In this document: positions 1 through 9,215 of the stretch, piece by piece
Position numbering within the stretch: the stretch's first letter is position 1
How the letters are laid out: every line of letters starts with the position of its first letter
IMG/VR virus record: IMGVR_UViG_3300025127_000290
Location: 1 to 23,371 of that record
Strand: one strand, 5' to 3'
DNA length: 23,371 bases
Source of the DNA: a virus
The notes under the pieces: model-generated
Seen by the model: the letters and a program-made list of their open reading frames with translations, nothing else
Databases searched by the model: none
What the model was told of the DNA's origin: nothing
Program-made: the position numbers and the translations under genes

Positions 1-1
1 T

Positions 2-334
2 TTTGGTGAAGGTATTCAGTCTTTTGTAGATCTTGGTATAGCTGATTTTGCTCTTTCCTTCTTAATGCTTAGGATAGGAATAGAAAGAGCTTTAAGTGCG
101 TTTGAGTTTGAAAGTGATCATGGCGTAAAAGTATATCACTCTCTAGAAAACCTAGCATTAATAGCTACTGGTACAAGTGCTAGAGCAATGGAGGGAACAG
201 CTAATAACATTAGTAGCGCCTTAGAACGGTTAGGAAATTCAATGGATGATAAACAAACAATAAAAATTACTATAGACAGGGAAGCTGTGCAAGAGTTAGT
301 CGACAAGGCTTACTACGAATGCAGCGCAGAATAG
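2..334 (+). CDS. 3' end of a probable tail tape-measure protein (partial)
   Basis: The frame is open from the first bases of the window, so the ATG at 65 is probably internal and the gene starts upstream. The visible 110 residues are helix-forming, with a hydrophobic stretch near the beginning (FALSFLMLRIGIERAL) followed by alternating Ala/Ser/Thr-rich helices and a short 'KITIDREAV' strand before the stop. Genes just downstream are tail-tube or baseplate adaptor proteins, and in contractile-tail phages the tape-measure gene normally sits just before them. The tape-measure call therefore rests on position and on the helical, partly hydrophobic composition, not on a diagnostic motif. The stop is 10 bp before the next ATG, with GGAGA between. 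It could instead be another minor tail protein. Confidence 0.45.
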   Translation, partial: FGEGIQSFVDLGIADFALSFLMLRIGIERALSAFEFESDHGVKVYHSLENLALIATGTSARAMEGTANNISSALERLGNSMDDKQTIKITIDREAVQELVDKAYYECSAE

Positions 335-344
335 GAGACACACT

Positions 345-1139
345 ATGGCAGTTCCAACTTTTCAATTATCAACAAACAGCAGCATAGAAAATCATGCACT
401 TGAAACTAATTCAATAGTTTCAATTACTAGTATGGTTACTGGTGATTTTGTTGATTTTGTAGCATACCTAACGGATGCTAGTCAGACATTAACATTGAAC
501 TGGAATACAGAGGATGTGTTTGGTAGAAACGATCCAATCGCAGTGTACCAAGGAACAAAAAGAACAATTTCAGTTGCTTTTCAAGTTCCGGCGGGGTCTT
601 TGGAAGATGCTCAAAATAACTTGTTAAAAGTTGATATTTTAACTGCCTTTATGTATCCCGGATTTAGAAATTATAAAAGTTTTAAAGATGTAGAAAATTT
701 GAAAGTGGCTAGTTATATGGCTTCGCCTCCTTTAATTAAATTAAAATTTGCAAATTGGATCAACAATAATGAAAATGCCGAATCTTCATTCGGCACTAGA
801 AGATTCAAGAAAATCGCAGGCGCCGAAGCACCAGATACAGCCAGAGCCAGAGCAGCAGAGGCCGAGGGTATGATGGAAGAGGACGTTGAGAGTGCAGCAA
901 CCATTCCCGACGCAACCATGGACGGCTTACTTGGATATGCAGACGCTCTTAGCATAACGCCAGTTTTAGAGCATGGAACATTCATTGCTCACACAGACCA
1001 AGAAGGATCAAAGCACTGTCCAAAATTAATTGAGATTAGTTTTACCTTTAATGTTCTTCACCAAAACACATTGGGATGGAATGAAGAAACAGGAACTTGG
1101 ATCGGAGATAAATTTTTATTTGGTAACAAGAAGTTATAA
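345..1139 (+). CDS. Tail tube / baseplate adaptor protein
   Basis: A 264-residue protein with ribosome site GGAGA before ATG 345. Its middle contains 'WNTEDVFGRNDPIAVYQG', then 'RTISVAFQVPAG' and later 'ASPPLIKLKFANW'. This arrangement (W..EDVfGR, a beta strand, then PP.i.f.w) resembles the tube-initiator/LysM adaptor proteins of contractile injection systems that join the inner tube to the baseplate hub. The C-terminal third repeats the beta-rich style (SITPVLEHGTF, ISFTFNVLH). Residues about 158-190 form an Ala/Glu-rich, probably flexible insertion encoded by DNA clearly richer in GC than its surroundings (about 815-920). The next gene encodes a gp53/LysM-like protein, as expected for a baseplate cluster. 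The structural role is fairly secure; the exact position in the tail is inference. Confidence 0.55.
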   Translation: MAVPTFQLSTNSSIENHALETNSIVSITSMVTGDFVDFVAYLTDASQTLTLNWNTEDVFGRNDPIAVYQGTKRTISVAFQVPAGSLEDAQNNLLKVDILTAFMYPGFRNYKSFKDVENLKVASYMASPPLIKLKFANWINNNENAESSFGTRRFKKIAGAEAPDTARARAAEAEGMMEEDVESAATIPDATMDGLLGYADALSITPVLEHGTFIAHTDQEGSKHCPKLIEISFTFNVLHQNTLGWNEETGTWIGDKFLFGNKKL

Positions 1140-1148
1140 GGAGATATT

Positions 1149-1460
1149 ATGGCTAGAGAAAGAACAACGGCGATTAACAATCATGAACAGTACAAGCAAG
1201 CCTTTGATGAAAGGGGAGTTAAAAAAATAGAACAACTCAGAACACCAAAGTTTTCTGAATATCCTAGCAATATTAACGCTGTTGATTACACTTGGAAACA
1301 GGGTGATTCTTATTGGAGGCTAGCTTATGAATTTTATGGCTCATCAAAATACTGGTATATAATAGCAAGGTTTAATGATAAGCCAACAGAAGCACATATT
1401 AGCATTGGAGAAAAAATATTAATTCCAATAGATATTAAGCCATTGCTAAGGAGAGCATAA
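1149..1460 (+). CDS. Baseplate wedge protein, gp53/LysM-like
   Basis: A 103-residue protein. Its C-terminal half reads 'YTWKQGDSYWRLAYEFYG' then 'KYWYIIARFNDKP' and ends with 'IGEKILIPI'. This is the LysM-like pattern of T4 gp53-type baseplate wedge proteins: a strand and helix that position the fold, W-x-x-I-A-x-x-N, then G..ILIP. The length is typical of minimal phage members. ATG 1149 follows AAGGAGATATT, a strong ribosome site. The TAA stop overlaps the start of the giant structural gene (TAATG), so the two are probably translationally coupled. Known relatives help assemble the baseplate wedges rather than degrading cell wall. No catalytic motif is visible. Confidence 0.7.
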   Translation: MARERTTAINNHEQYKQAFDERGVKKIEQLRTPKFSEYPSNINAVDYTWKQGDSYWRLAYEFYGSSKYWYIIARFNDKPTEAHISIGEKILIPIDIKPLLRRA

Positions 1461-4400
1461 TGGCGGGTGGATATATTCAAAACTGGTATGTTCGTAACTT
1501 AGTTCACTACTTAGTCGCAAGTATTGGTAGTTATCCATTAGATAAGCGTAGGCTAGGTTTTATGGCCAATCAACACTGGCTATCATTAACAGCGACTCCC
1601 GGCGAAGTTGACACGAGTGGAAACGCTAATCACTATTACCAATCTGGTGATTCGGCATTTCATGATAATAGTGTAACCCGCGCAAGTGATACTTTTTTTG
1701 CAAGACTACCTGCTGGAGAGCTTGTTAGACAAAGTGTGTTGTCGGCCGCTAGCGGTAACAAAGCAGAATTATATTGCATGGGAGAGTTTTTATTTCAATT
1801 TTTAGATCAATGGGGAAATGAAAACGAACTAAAACAAAGAGAATTGATGAGAGAAAACATGGGACCATGGGCCTTTGATCAGTGTTGGGAACTATGGTCA
1901 AAATTGTCGCAGTTTCATGAGTTTGATAGTAGTGCTCCACAAAAGGAACAAATATTTGATAAAATTGCCGATGTATTTTTTTCAAGGATTGATATGCTTA
2001 GCACTTTTGGTGATCCAGTAAGTCGGCCCCCAAAGTTTCCCGTTAGTATGATTAGCGTAACCCCAGGATCGACTGATGTGGACGTGCGGCCGCAGAATAT
2101 AGGATTTGAAAGCTTAACTGAGGCAGCATCGGCTGGTGACGAGGCACTGAATATTATTTCTATCGGCAATTTTGGTAATGTATTTAAACTTGATTTTAAT
2201 AAATTGTCTAATGGGGATTTTAAGAGTTTATCAAATGAACAATTGGCTAATATTGCCCTTACGTATTTTCATAAAGAAGCGAAGGCTAATGTAAGCGCAT
2301 TATACACTTCTTTTCAATTATCATATTCAGACTCAAAAATGGCAAGTTATCGCCGCGATCAAGTTGCTGTCGCCCAGTATCAATCCAATGGAGATTTTTC
2401 CTTTATTGGAAGTATGTTTAGGCAATATTTTTTTGGAATGGGCTGGTTGCGTACTGCTGGAGGAGGCTATAGATTTAATGACGCTCAAATTAATCTTTTT
2501 AAAACGATCTTCTTAAATCAATGTGAACAAATTTGCCGGTTAGTAAAAGAAAATGAAAACTTTCAACAAGACACGCCTCTGCCTGAATTTTATAGACAAC
2601 CAGTAAACTGGGTAGAAGATGCATGGAAAACAGCAAAATCAATGTTATTAAGACCCGGTGGAGTCATAGCCCTTCAGAACAAAACCCAAACAATAAATTT
2701 TAATGTTGGTGCTGGTTCTGGTGAACCCGACAGTAATAGCTTATTGTGGCATTATTATGATGATGCATTAAAATACAGATATGGCTTTTTTGGCTTTTAT
2801 CATGGCGACGGCTATGGAGACGATTTTTTTGTTGCAGCATATAAGGGTAATTGGTCTAGTACTATTGATGTACAACACGGCTGGAGTGATGCTTCAAGTG
2901 GTGACGTTGGCGATGCTTATATTGGTGCAGATGATGATCCAGATATAAAAAATAGGATGAGAGAAATATTTACCGACCCAGCGGTAACATTCGCGACCTC
3001 TAATTCTGTCGTTCATGGTTTCCAAAACTATAATGGTAGTCATACTAAAAAGAATGCGAATTGGAAAGGGCCGTACACTGGAACATGGAATATTTATGAG
3101 AATTGTGTATTTTCTGATGATGGTATATTTGAGAACTGGGGCGAATTCAGGAGAGAGGCAAGACTTAATTACAAAGCAAATTGGTTCTGGCAGTATCGTG
3201 GAGATCGGCATCGAGAATTTATCGAAAGGTTTAATGGCTTATCGGCTGCGGAATGGGTAACGGCAACACATAAAGCCCATGTTGTGGAATCGGACTCCGA
3301 TAAAGCAGCACATGCAAAATATTTGGCTGATTATAGTAACGATATGTACTATAGTATCGGCCACCAAGCACAATTTGACGATCCTGAAGCTGATTATTAT
3401 TACAATGGGCTGTGTGGTAAAATCATGAAGAAGTTTGAAGAAAAAATTAAACTTAAACAGACTCGTCGGGCAGAATATGATATCGAATTCGCTAAGAGAA
3501 AACAAGATCTAATGACCACTGGGCAACGTTTAGCCAACACAGACCCAGACTCAAGCGATTTTGAGGACGCACAAGTACAAGTAAACCTTGCAACCGTACA
3601 ATTTCAACTATTACAATCAATGGCTGAAAGCGCAGGAGTTGTTGATAGCTTCGGAAACCCAATACCAATATCAATTGACGATTTATACAAAGAAGCAACA
3701 ACAGTGATGGGATGGTCTTTTGCAATTGGCTTTGCATGCGCCCATAGAGACGAAATTGCGTTTAAAACTATTGATAAATTAATTGAGATGAGTCGTCAGG
3801 AAGGACATGATGATTGGTATCCGAGTTCAGGTGATCTTGAAGATATCCGAGAGGGGGTTGAACAGGCGTTAAATGCCGGACAGCAACAAGCTGCTGCTGC
3901 GGCTGCTGAACAGTTATCTAAAGATGATGAGTTAAGCAAAGAACAAATCGAAGAAAGACAAGTTTTTTATAAGCAGTGTTTTTTGCTAGCTAACATGGAT
4001 TTGTTTAAGGAGGAGTTCCAAAGAGACGTATATACGAAAACCACAAACGGTACAGACCCCGGTGCTGCTAATATACACGCCGGCTTAAAACAAGGAGAGG
4101 GGTTAGAGTACGGTGGACGAATCAAAATGGTCGACATTGACTCTGGAATGGGCAAGTCTACAAGAGCAGAAATAATTAACAAGCTTGTTTCACCAAAAGG
4201 AAAACCAATTGATCAATTTTTTAGTATGACCCCAGATATTATTTCTGCGCTTGTTCCTAAAATTAGATTATTTAGGGTTTTTAATGATGATGTTGGAACA
4301 TTAAGAGAGATTGAATTTGATTTTCCAAATCATATGAACCCAGATGATAATCAATATAGAGCATCATATTTATCACTTGGAGAAAAAAAAGCTGATGGTT

Positions 4401-6808
4401 CGTACTCATCATCACAAAGACAGGATAAGTGGGATTTTGGAATAAAAGAAATAACTCTGTCTTTTGAGGGCTCTTCACCAGCGACTTCAACAAAAGACAT
4501 AGTTGTTGATATGAGTATGTTTTTTAGAGACTTTACCGACTTAATAAAGAAGCGAAGACTGGGAACCTATTATGAATTTATTGAGGGCAGGAATGACGAT
4601 AGGCTTTTAGATGATGAATTTAACCTATTCAGCTATTTGGACTTAATTTTATTTCCAATAAGCGACAAAAAACCTCAAATTGATGGGGTTATACCTGCCC
4701 CTTTTCAATACGACCCAGCAAACTATAGAATTAGGCTTGATGTTGGATGGATGAAAAGAGAAGATCCATCATTTAGATCAATTTGTGAATCAAGAGGTCT
4801 TAGCATGGAAATGCTTAATGAAGCAATTGATAAAATAAATAAGTCATATTATTTAAATATGATTGACCATGATCTAGATTTTAAAAATGATGGCTCTGTT
4901 GAAATAAAAGTAAAGATGAGAGCTTTTATGGAGTCTGCTACTCAATCAATCGCAATGGACGCCATCTCAACGCCCGAATTGAACTCCCTAAGAAAGATTC
5001 TCAAAGAAGAAAAAGATAGAGTTCTACCGCAGTGTACGCCTGAAGGCGTTTTAGAGCTTTTAAATATTTATCAACAAATAGAATTGGAGTTTTTAAAAAA
5101 GTCATACCAGTCTATATTCGCGAGACTAATGATGAGGCAGAGAATCTTTTATTGTTTTGCTCATAGAAAGTCTAGAAATGAATTTGCAAAATATGGCTTT
5201 TTTAGCAATATACCACCAGTATATGACGGGCAGAAAACTGCTTATTCAATAGCACAAACAAATGTGAACATTGCTGAACAAGTCAAGGGCCAAGCGAAAG
5301 ATCCTGAAAACATCGTTGCTAATTCTTTTACACTACTTGACGGAGAGCTAAAAAACCTGACACCAGAAACTGTTAATTTTAGTAATGATAATGAGTATGA
5401 AATTGTAAACTTTTTTTATTTTGGGGATTTGATTCACACTTTGATGGATTGTATGTATGAAGCCCCTGACCCAACTGGAACAGCAACTATGGTTGGAAAA
5501 ATAAAAGACGATGTTAGAAATACGGTTGTTATTCTTCCATCATTTGATTATATTGGAAGCGATGGGGAATCACACCATATTAACATGGCTGAAATACCCG
5601 TTTCACTTGATTACTTTTTAGAATTTTTTACTAAAAATGTTTTGGAAGGTGAGAGACAAAGTTATCCCTTGATGCATTTTATTAAAGACTTGTGTAACCG
5701 CTTAATTGTAGACTTGTTTGCAGACTTGTGCTTTAGTTCAAATGTACCAGTGAAGAGTATGTACTTCAAATCAACAACAATTATGGGCGTTTCTCAGAGC
5801 CCACCTGATGATGATGGATTTGTTTTAGACCCGCTAGGGCCACAGTCTGCTAAATATTTCCCCAATACTAGAATAATTGATTTGGAAAGGTGTTATGAGA
5901 GTGGAATTGTACCTTTAAAAACAAATTTGGGAGACAGGCCAATTGAACAGTCTTTTAATTATATTATTGTGTACCCAGCTACCGATACAGATAACTCAAA
6001 TCGTCGAGGCGATAGAGATAGTGATGAAGAATCTGGTATTAGACATTTGTTTGTTGGGGCTGGTGAAGGGCTGCTGAAAAGTATATCATTTAGTAAAGTG
6101 GATATGCAATACCTAAGAGAAGCTAGATATTTTAATCATGGTTATGATAACTTGATGCAATTAGGTGCTGTGTATAAAGCTAGTATTGATATGGTTGGGA
6201 ACACTATGTTTTATCCCGGCATGTCTGTTTTTGTAAATCCAACAACTCTATCACCGGATCCTAATGACATGGACCCCTCAATTGGCCCACTAAGTGTTGG
6301 CGGAGCTTCAATTGCAAATGCTTTGGGGATTGGTGGTTATCACATTGTTACTAAAGTAAAAACGACTATCGGTCGTGGAAAATTTAATACAAATGTTGAA
6401 GCTATTTTTGACTATGCTGGTGACGGCACAAGAACCGACACTATTCAGAATAACGCAGAACCAGACGAAGAAAAAACTCCAAGAGAACAAGGCCTTATTG
6501 CCGCCAGAAGTTACGGAGGACTACCAGAAGGAGCAGATGATAGAGCATGTAGAGCAGTTAGTTCTGCGAGATTACAACACTTAAGCGACTTATACAACCC
6601 TGCCTACCAAACAAATATAGCGGCCGGAAAACCAGATGGGGTTGCGATGGAAGATTATCTCTTTGATAATGCTAATAACATAGCCTCGCAAGCTAGTAAT
6701 GCTAAAGCGCAACAAAAAGCCGCAAATGAAAAAGCATTTGCCGACTCTGTACGCGCAGAGGCTGAAGTCGCGCAAAGAAAAATAGCTAATACAGCAGGTA
6801 CAGAATAA
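1460..6808 (+). CDS. Very large virion structural protein (1782 aa), probably baseplate
   Basis: The largest gene in the window. It starts at ATG 1460 overlapping the previous stop, with AAGGAG 9 bp upstream. No enzyme motif is recognised. Parts that stand out: residues 1-30 aromatic and basic; a likely coiled coil at about 650-690 (KIMKKFEEKIKLKQ); an Ala/Gln-rich stretch at about 805-835 (QQQAAAAAAEQLSKDDELSK); a beta-rich block at about 925-1030 beginning 'IISALVPKIRLFRVF'; and a helical, Ala/Lys-rich tail at 1730-1782. Its place directly after the adaptor and gp53-like genes suggests a baseplate or hub-associated structural component; its size would allow it to replace several smaller wedge proteins. 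The structural call is well supported by context, the specific role is not. It carries no promoter consensus that I trust, so it is probably read from upstream. Confidence 0.6.
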   Translation: MAGGYIQNWYVRNLVHYLVASIGSYPLDKRRLGFMANQHWLSLTATPGEVDTSGNANHYYQSGDSAFHDNSVTRASDTFFARLPAGELVRQSVLSAASGNKAELYCMGEFLFQFLDQWGNENELKQRELMRENMGPWAFDQCWELWSKLSQFHEFDSSAPQKEQIFDKIADVFFSRIDMLSTFGDPVSRPPKFPVSMISVTPGSTDVDVRPQNIGFESLTEAASAGDEALNIISIGNFGNVFKLDFNKLSNGDFKSLSNEQLANIALTYFHKEAKANVSALYTSFQLSYSDSKMASYRRDQVAVAQYQSNGDFSFIGSMFRQYFFGMGWLRTAGGGYRFNDAQINLFKTIFLNQCEQICRLVKENENFQQDTPLPEFYRQPVNWVEDAWKTAKSMLLRPGGVIALQNKTQTINFNVGAGSGEPDSNSLLWHYYDDALKYRYGFFGFYHGDGYGDDFFVAAYKGNWSSTIDVQHGWSDASSGDVGDAYIGADDDPDIKNRMREIFTDPAVTFATSNSVVHGFQNYNGSHTKKNANWKGPYTGTWNIYENCVFSDDGIFENWGEFRREARLNYKANWFWQYRGDRHREFIERFNGLSAAEWVTATHKAHVVESDSDKAAHAKYLADYSNDMYYSIGHQAQFDDPEADYYYNGLCGKIMKKFEEKIKLKQTRRAEYDIEFAKRKQDLMTTGQRLANTDPDSSDFEDAQVQVNLATVQFQLLQSMAESAGVVDSFGNPIPISIDDLYKEATTVMGWSFAIGFACAHRDEIAFKTIDKLIEMSRQEGHDDWYPSSGDLEDIREGVEQALNAGQQQAAAAAAEQLSKDDELSKEQIEERQVFYKQCFLLANMDLFKEEFQRDVYTKTTNGTDPGAANIHAGLKQGEGLEYGGRIKMVDIDSGMGKSTRAEIINKLVSPKGKPIDQFFSMTPDIISALVPKIRLFRVFNDDVGTLREIEFDFPNHMNPDDNQYRASYLSLGEKKADGSYSSSQRQDKWDFGIKEITLSFEGSSPATSTKDIVVDMSMFFRDFTDLIKKRRLGTYYEFIEGRNDDRLLDDEFNLFSYLDLILFPISDKKPQIDGVIPAPFQYDPANYRIRLDVGWMKREDPSFRSICESRGLSMEMLNEAIDKINKSYYLNMIDHDLDFKNDGSVEIKVKMRAFMESATQSIAMDAISTPELNSLRKILKEEKDRVLPQCTPEGVLELLNIYQQIELEFLKKSYQSIFARLMMRQRIFYCFAHRKSRNEFAKYGFFSNIPPVYDGQKTAYSIAQTNVNIAEQVKGQAKDPENIVANSFTLLDGELKNLTPETVNFSNDNEYEIVNFFYFGDLIHTLMDCMYEAPDPTGTATMVGKIKDDVRNTVVILPSFDYIGSDGESHHINMAEIPVSLDYFLEFFTKNVLEGERQSYPLMHFIKDLCNRLIVDLFADLCFSSNVPVKSMYFKSTTIMGVSQSPPDDDGFVLDPLGPQSAKYFPNTRIIDLERCYESGIVPLKTNLGDRPIEQSFNYIIVYPATDTDNSNRRGDRDSDEESGIRHLFVGAGEGLLKSISFSKVDMQYLREARYFNHGYDNLMQLGAVYKASIDMVGNTMFYPGMSVFVNPTTLSPDPNDMDPSIGPLSVGGASIANALGIGGYHIVTKVKTTIGRGKFNTNVEAIFDYAGDGTRTDTIQNNAEPDEEKTPREQGLIAARSYGGLPEGADDRACRAVSSARLQHLSDLYNPAYQTNIAAGKPDGVAMEDYLFDNANNIASQASNAKAQQKAANEKAFADSVRAEAEVAQRKIANTAGTE

Positions 6809-8022
6809 TGAATTTTTTTGGTAAAAATACAAATCCTAATCCATTTATTGCATTTTATGAAAGGTCAAAATACAGACTAAAAGCATATGAGACTATTAAT
6901 TCGACTATAATGCAAGCGGTAAAAGATTTTAGTTTTTCTGACTATGCTTTATACGGCAAAGTTAACTCTGGAGGTATGAGTATATTTCCATTAAACAAAG
7001 GATTAAAAACTTTTATTCCACATGGTGCTAATGAAAATGCAATCATGTTATTAGATTTTGTTGGAGAGGCTTTTGAAGACTTAGTTGATTATTTTGAAAA
7101 ATGCAAAGTATCAGGCAAAATTCCAAATCAAAGCTTTATTAACAATATACAATTATTAAAAGGATATAAGAGCCCAGCACCAGATTATTTTGAATACATA
7201 AGTTTAATGAAAGATTCGTTTCATGAAAATTTTATTATTAATAATAAAAAAAATATACTAAACTTTGATGATTATATTAGAGAATTTATAGACTTTGTAA
7301 AAAGAATGGGTTCTAATTATCCAGTAACTTTGTCCTCTTGGTATAGGACCAAAACAGCGTCTCCATTTCACAGCGGAATATACTTGTCTATTTTAGATAT
7401 TCCATTTGGAGATGACTCTAAAAAAGAAGTGATCGTAAATGATCCTACATTTTCCTTTTTTATACATTCGTGCAAAGAGCACGGGTTTTATGTATACAAA
7501 AATAACCCAAGTGTTTTGGTCGCTGATTTAAAATCAAAATATATGATGGATAAATATTCAAGAAGTTTACCTGCCTCAATTGATGATTTTTTTAGTCTTT
7601 ATTACATGAAGGCTTCACACAACGACATGGATTTACTATACAATGAATTAGTAAAAGGTTACAATGAGTTTGTTGATTTGTACCCAGAACAAAGAAAGAT
7701 CATAATTGGTAAAAACAATCATGCAATATCTGTGTTTACTAAAAGAAATATGTATAATAATAATATTAATTATAATACATTTATTAAATTATATATATTA
7801 ATAAGAAATATAGAAAATGATTATCCATTTCATAGTGTTGAAGTAGATGATATGGCTAATAGTTGTATTTACTATTTAAAAAAACTTGACAGGAATAGAG
7901 TAATAGATTATATTGATCAACAGTTCGTCACACATCTTGCAAATCGACATGGATCTGTTAATTGGTATAAACAATTGATTCACAAAAGCAAAATGACGGG
8001 AGATAACAATGGAGGTTATTAA
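6808..8022 (+). CDS. Protein of unknown function at the structural/replication boundary
   Basis: A 404-residue protein starting at ATG 6808, which overlaps the preceding TAA (TAATG), so translation is probably coupled to the giant structural gene. It is rich in Phe, Tyr, Asn and Lys, as expected from AT-rich coding DNA, and has no signal peptide or clear membrane helix. I recognise no catalytic motif. Segments such as 'VTLSSWYRTKTASPFHSG' and 'DDFFSLYYMKASHNDMD' look like folded soluble domains. Coupling to the tail genes suggests a virion or assembly protein. However, the gene also ends in a good promoter (7886-7914) and overlaps the polymerase start, so it marks the change from late to replication genes. 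A capsid-internal or tail role is guesswork. Confidence 0.4.
   Translation: MNFFGKNTNPNPFIAFYERSKYRLKAYETINSTIMQAVKDFSFSDYALYGKVNSGGMSIFPLNKGLKTFIPHGANENAIMLLDFVGEAFEDLVDYFEKCKVSGKIPNQSFINNIQLLKGYKSPAPDYFEYISLMKDSFHENFIINNKKNILNFDDYIREFIDFVKRMGSNYPVTLSSWYRTKTASPFHSGIYLSILDIPFGDDSKKEVIVNDPTFSFFIHSCKEHGFYVYKNNPSVLVADLKSKYMMDKYSRSLPASIDDFFSLYYMKASHNDMDLLYNELVKGYNEFVDLYPEQRKIIIGKNNHAISVFTKRNMYNNNINYNTFIKLYILIRNIENDYPFHSVEVDDMANSCIYYLKKLDRNRVIDYIDQQFVTHLANRHGSVNWYKQLIHKSKMTGDNNGGY
7886..7914 (+). promoter_or_regulatory. Sigma-70-type promoter inside the 3' end of the 404-aa gene
   Basis: TTGACA at 7886-7891, exactly 17 bases, then TATATT at 7909-7914. The same hexamers and spacing recur at 10018, 10115 and 14109. 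Transcription would begin near 7921, about 100 bp before the polymerase start at 8022, so it would express the replication genes independently of the tail genes. It lies in coding sequence, which raises the chance-match risk, but the match is near-consensus and well placed. Confidence 0.6.
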
Positions 8023-9215
8023 TGTTATTTCAAATACTAGACAACAAGAAAGATTGCTTTGGGGTCTATCATAATGGTAATTTTATCTACGACAGAGTAC
8101 CAGCCAACGTCACAGGAACTTGGAATTATAACAGTTGCCTTAGTGGCCATAATATCAATTTCGCTAATATTTATACCGGTGGTAGAGCATTACATGAAGT
8201 TTGTCCGGAGAATATTAAATTACGATATGGTAAAAGAGAGGAAAAAATAAGATCATTTATTAACGCAGCAGTGAATGCTAAAATAAAAATTGATGATCGC
8301 TGTTTGTTTGAAATTGTACCTGAAAATCATCTTCGTCACTACTGTGAAATAAAGAATCAAATTTGTGATTGGGTCTTTAATAATTACGAAAGACCAGCTA
8401 ACCATGATTTCATTGTTGATTTACATGTAATGGCTGATGAGATTGCAAATAATGTGGTATTAATCGACCATAAACGCCTTAAAAACCACTCCAAAGTAGA
8501 TATGAAGGCTAAGTCACTCCTTAATACATTGAATGGAAAAAATATACCAATTTGCTATGATGTGTGGGGGTCAGTAACAGGCAGACTAACAACAAAAAGG
8601 GGCTCCTTCCCAATAATGAATTTAAAAAAGGAACTGGCTGATATTGTAATTCCAAAAAATAATATATTTGTTCAATTTGATTTGAATGGTGCTGAAATAA
8701 GAACTCTATTATCGCTTTCAACTGGTGCTCACCCAAGAGAGGATGTGCATGAATTCAATATTAAAAATGTATATAGAGGAATCGGCACAAGAGATAAGGC
8801 TAAAAAGAGATTTTTTGCGTGGCTATATAATCCAAACTCTGAGGATTATTTGACTGAGAGGTTTTATAATAAAACTGCTGTACTAAAGAAGCATTATGTT
8901 GGTGGTGTTGTTTGTACGCCATTTGGTAGAAAAATACCAACAGATGATTTTCATGCACTAAATTATCTACTACAAAGTACTTCATCTGATAATTGTATGC
9001 AACAAGCAGTTAAGATTCACAAATTTCTTAAAAATAAAAAATCTTTTGTCCACTCGGTCATACATGATTCGCTAACAATTGATCTTGATTTGAGTGAAAG
9101 ATCAATGCTTCCACAGTTACAAGAGCTGTTTGAAGACACACAGCTTGGTTGGTTTAAATCTTCAGTACAGGTTGGGCATAACTTGAAAGATTTGCTGGAG
9201 GTATCATGGTCTTAA
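8022..9215 (+). CDS. DNA polymerase, family A (compact, no exonuclease domain)
   Basis: Copies phage DNA. The 397-residue protein is only the palm/fingers/thumb part of a Pol I-type enzyme. Visible motifs: 'GRLTTKRGSFPIMNL' (template-binding region before motif A), motif A 'VQFDLNGAEIRTL' with catalytic D220, 'PREDVHEF', motif B R257-K261-F265-Y269 matching E. coli R754-K758-F762-Y766, and motif C 'HSVIHDSLTID' with D349. Motif C is HDS rather than the usual HDE. D220 to D349 is 129 residues, against 177 between D705 and D882 in E. coli Pol I, so fingers and palm are trimmed. No 3'-5' or 5'-3' exonuclease motifs are present; a separate 5'-3' nuclease is at 14155. ATG 8022 follows GGAGG and overlaps the preceding stop. 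The 3' end overlaps the tubulin-like gene by 10 bp. Confidence 0.85.
   Translation: MLFQILDNKKDCFGVYHNGNFIYDRVPANVTGTWNYNSCLSGHNINFANIYTGGRALHEVCPENIKLRYGKREEKIRSFINAAVNAKIKIDDRCLFEIVPENHLRHYCEIKNQICDWVFNNYERPANHDFIVDLHVMADEIANNVVLIDHKRLKNHSKVDMKAKSLLNTLNGKNIPICYDVWGSVTGRLTTKRGSFPIMNLKKELADIVIPKNNIFVQFDLNGAEIRTLLSLSTGAHPREDVHEFNIKNVYRGIGTRDKAKKRFFAWLYNPNSEDYLTERFYNKTAVLKKHYVGGVVCTPFGRKIPTDDFHALNYLLQSTSSDNCMQQAVKIHKFLKNKKSFVHSVIHDSLTIDLDLSERSMLPQLQELFEDTQLGWFKSSVQVGHNLKDLLEVSWS

Noticed and set aside
713-985. 90-aa open frame on the minus strand
   Set aside because: Mirror of the GC-rich Ala/Glu part of the adaptor gene, with no ribosome site; all supported genes are on the + strand.
1608-1636. 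TTGACA early in the giant structural gene
   Set aside because: No acceptable -10 box at 16 to 18 bases; it is simply coding sequence.
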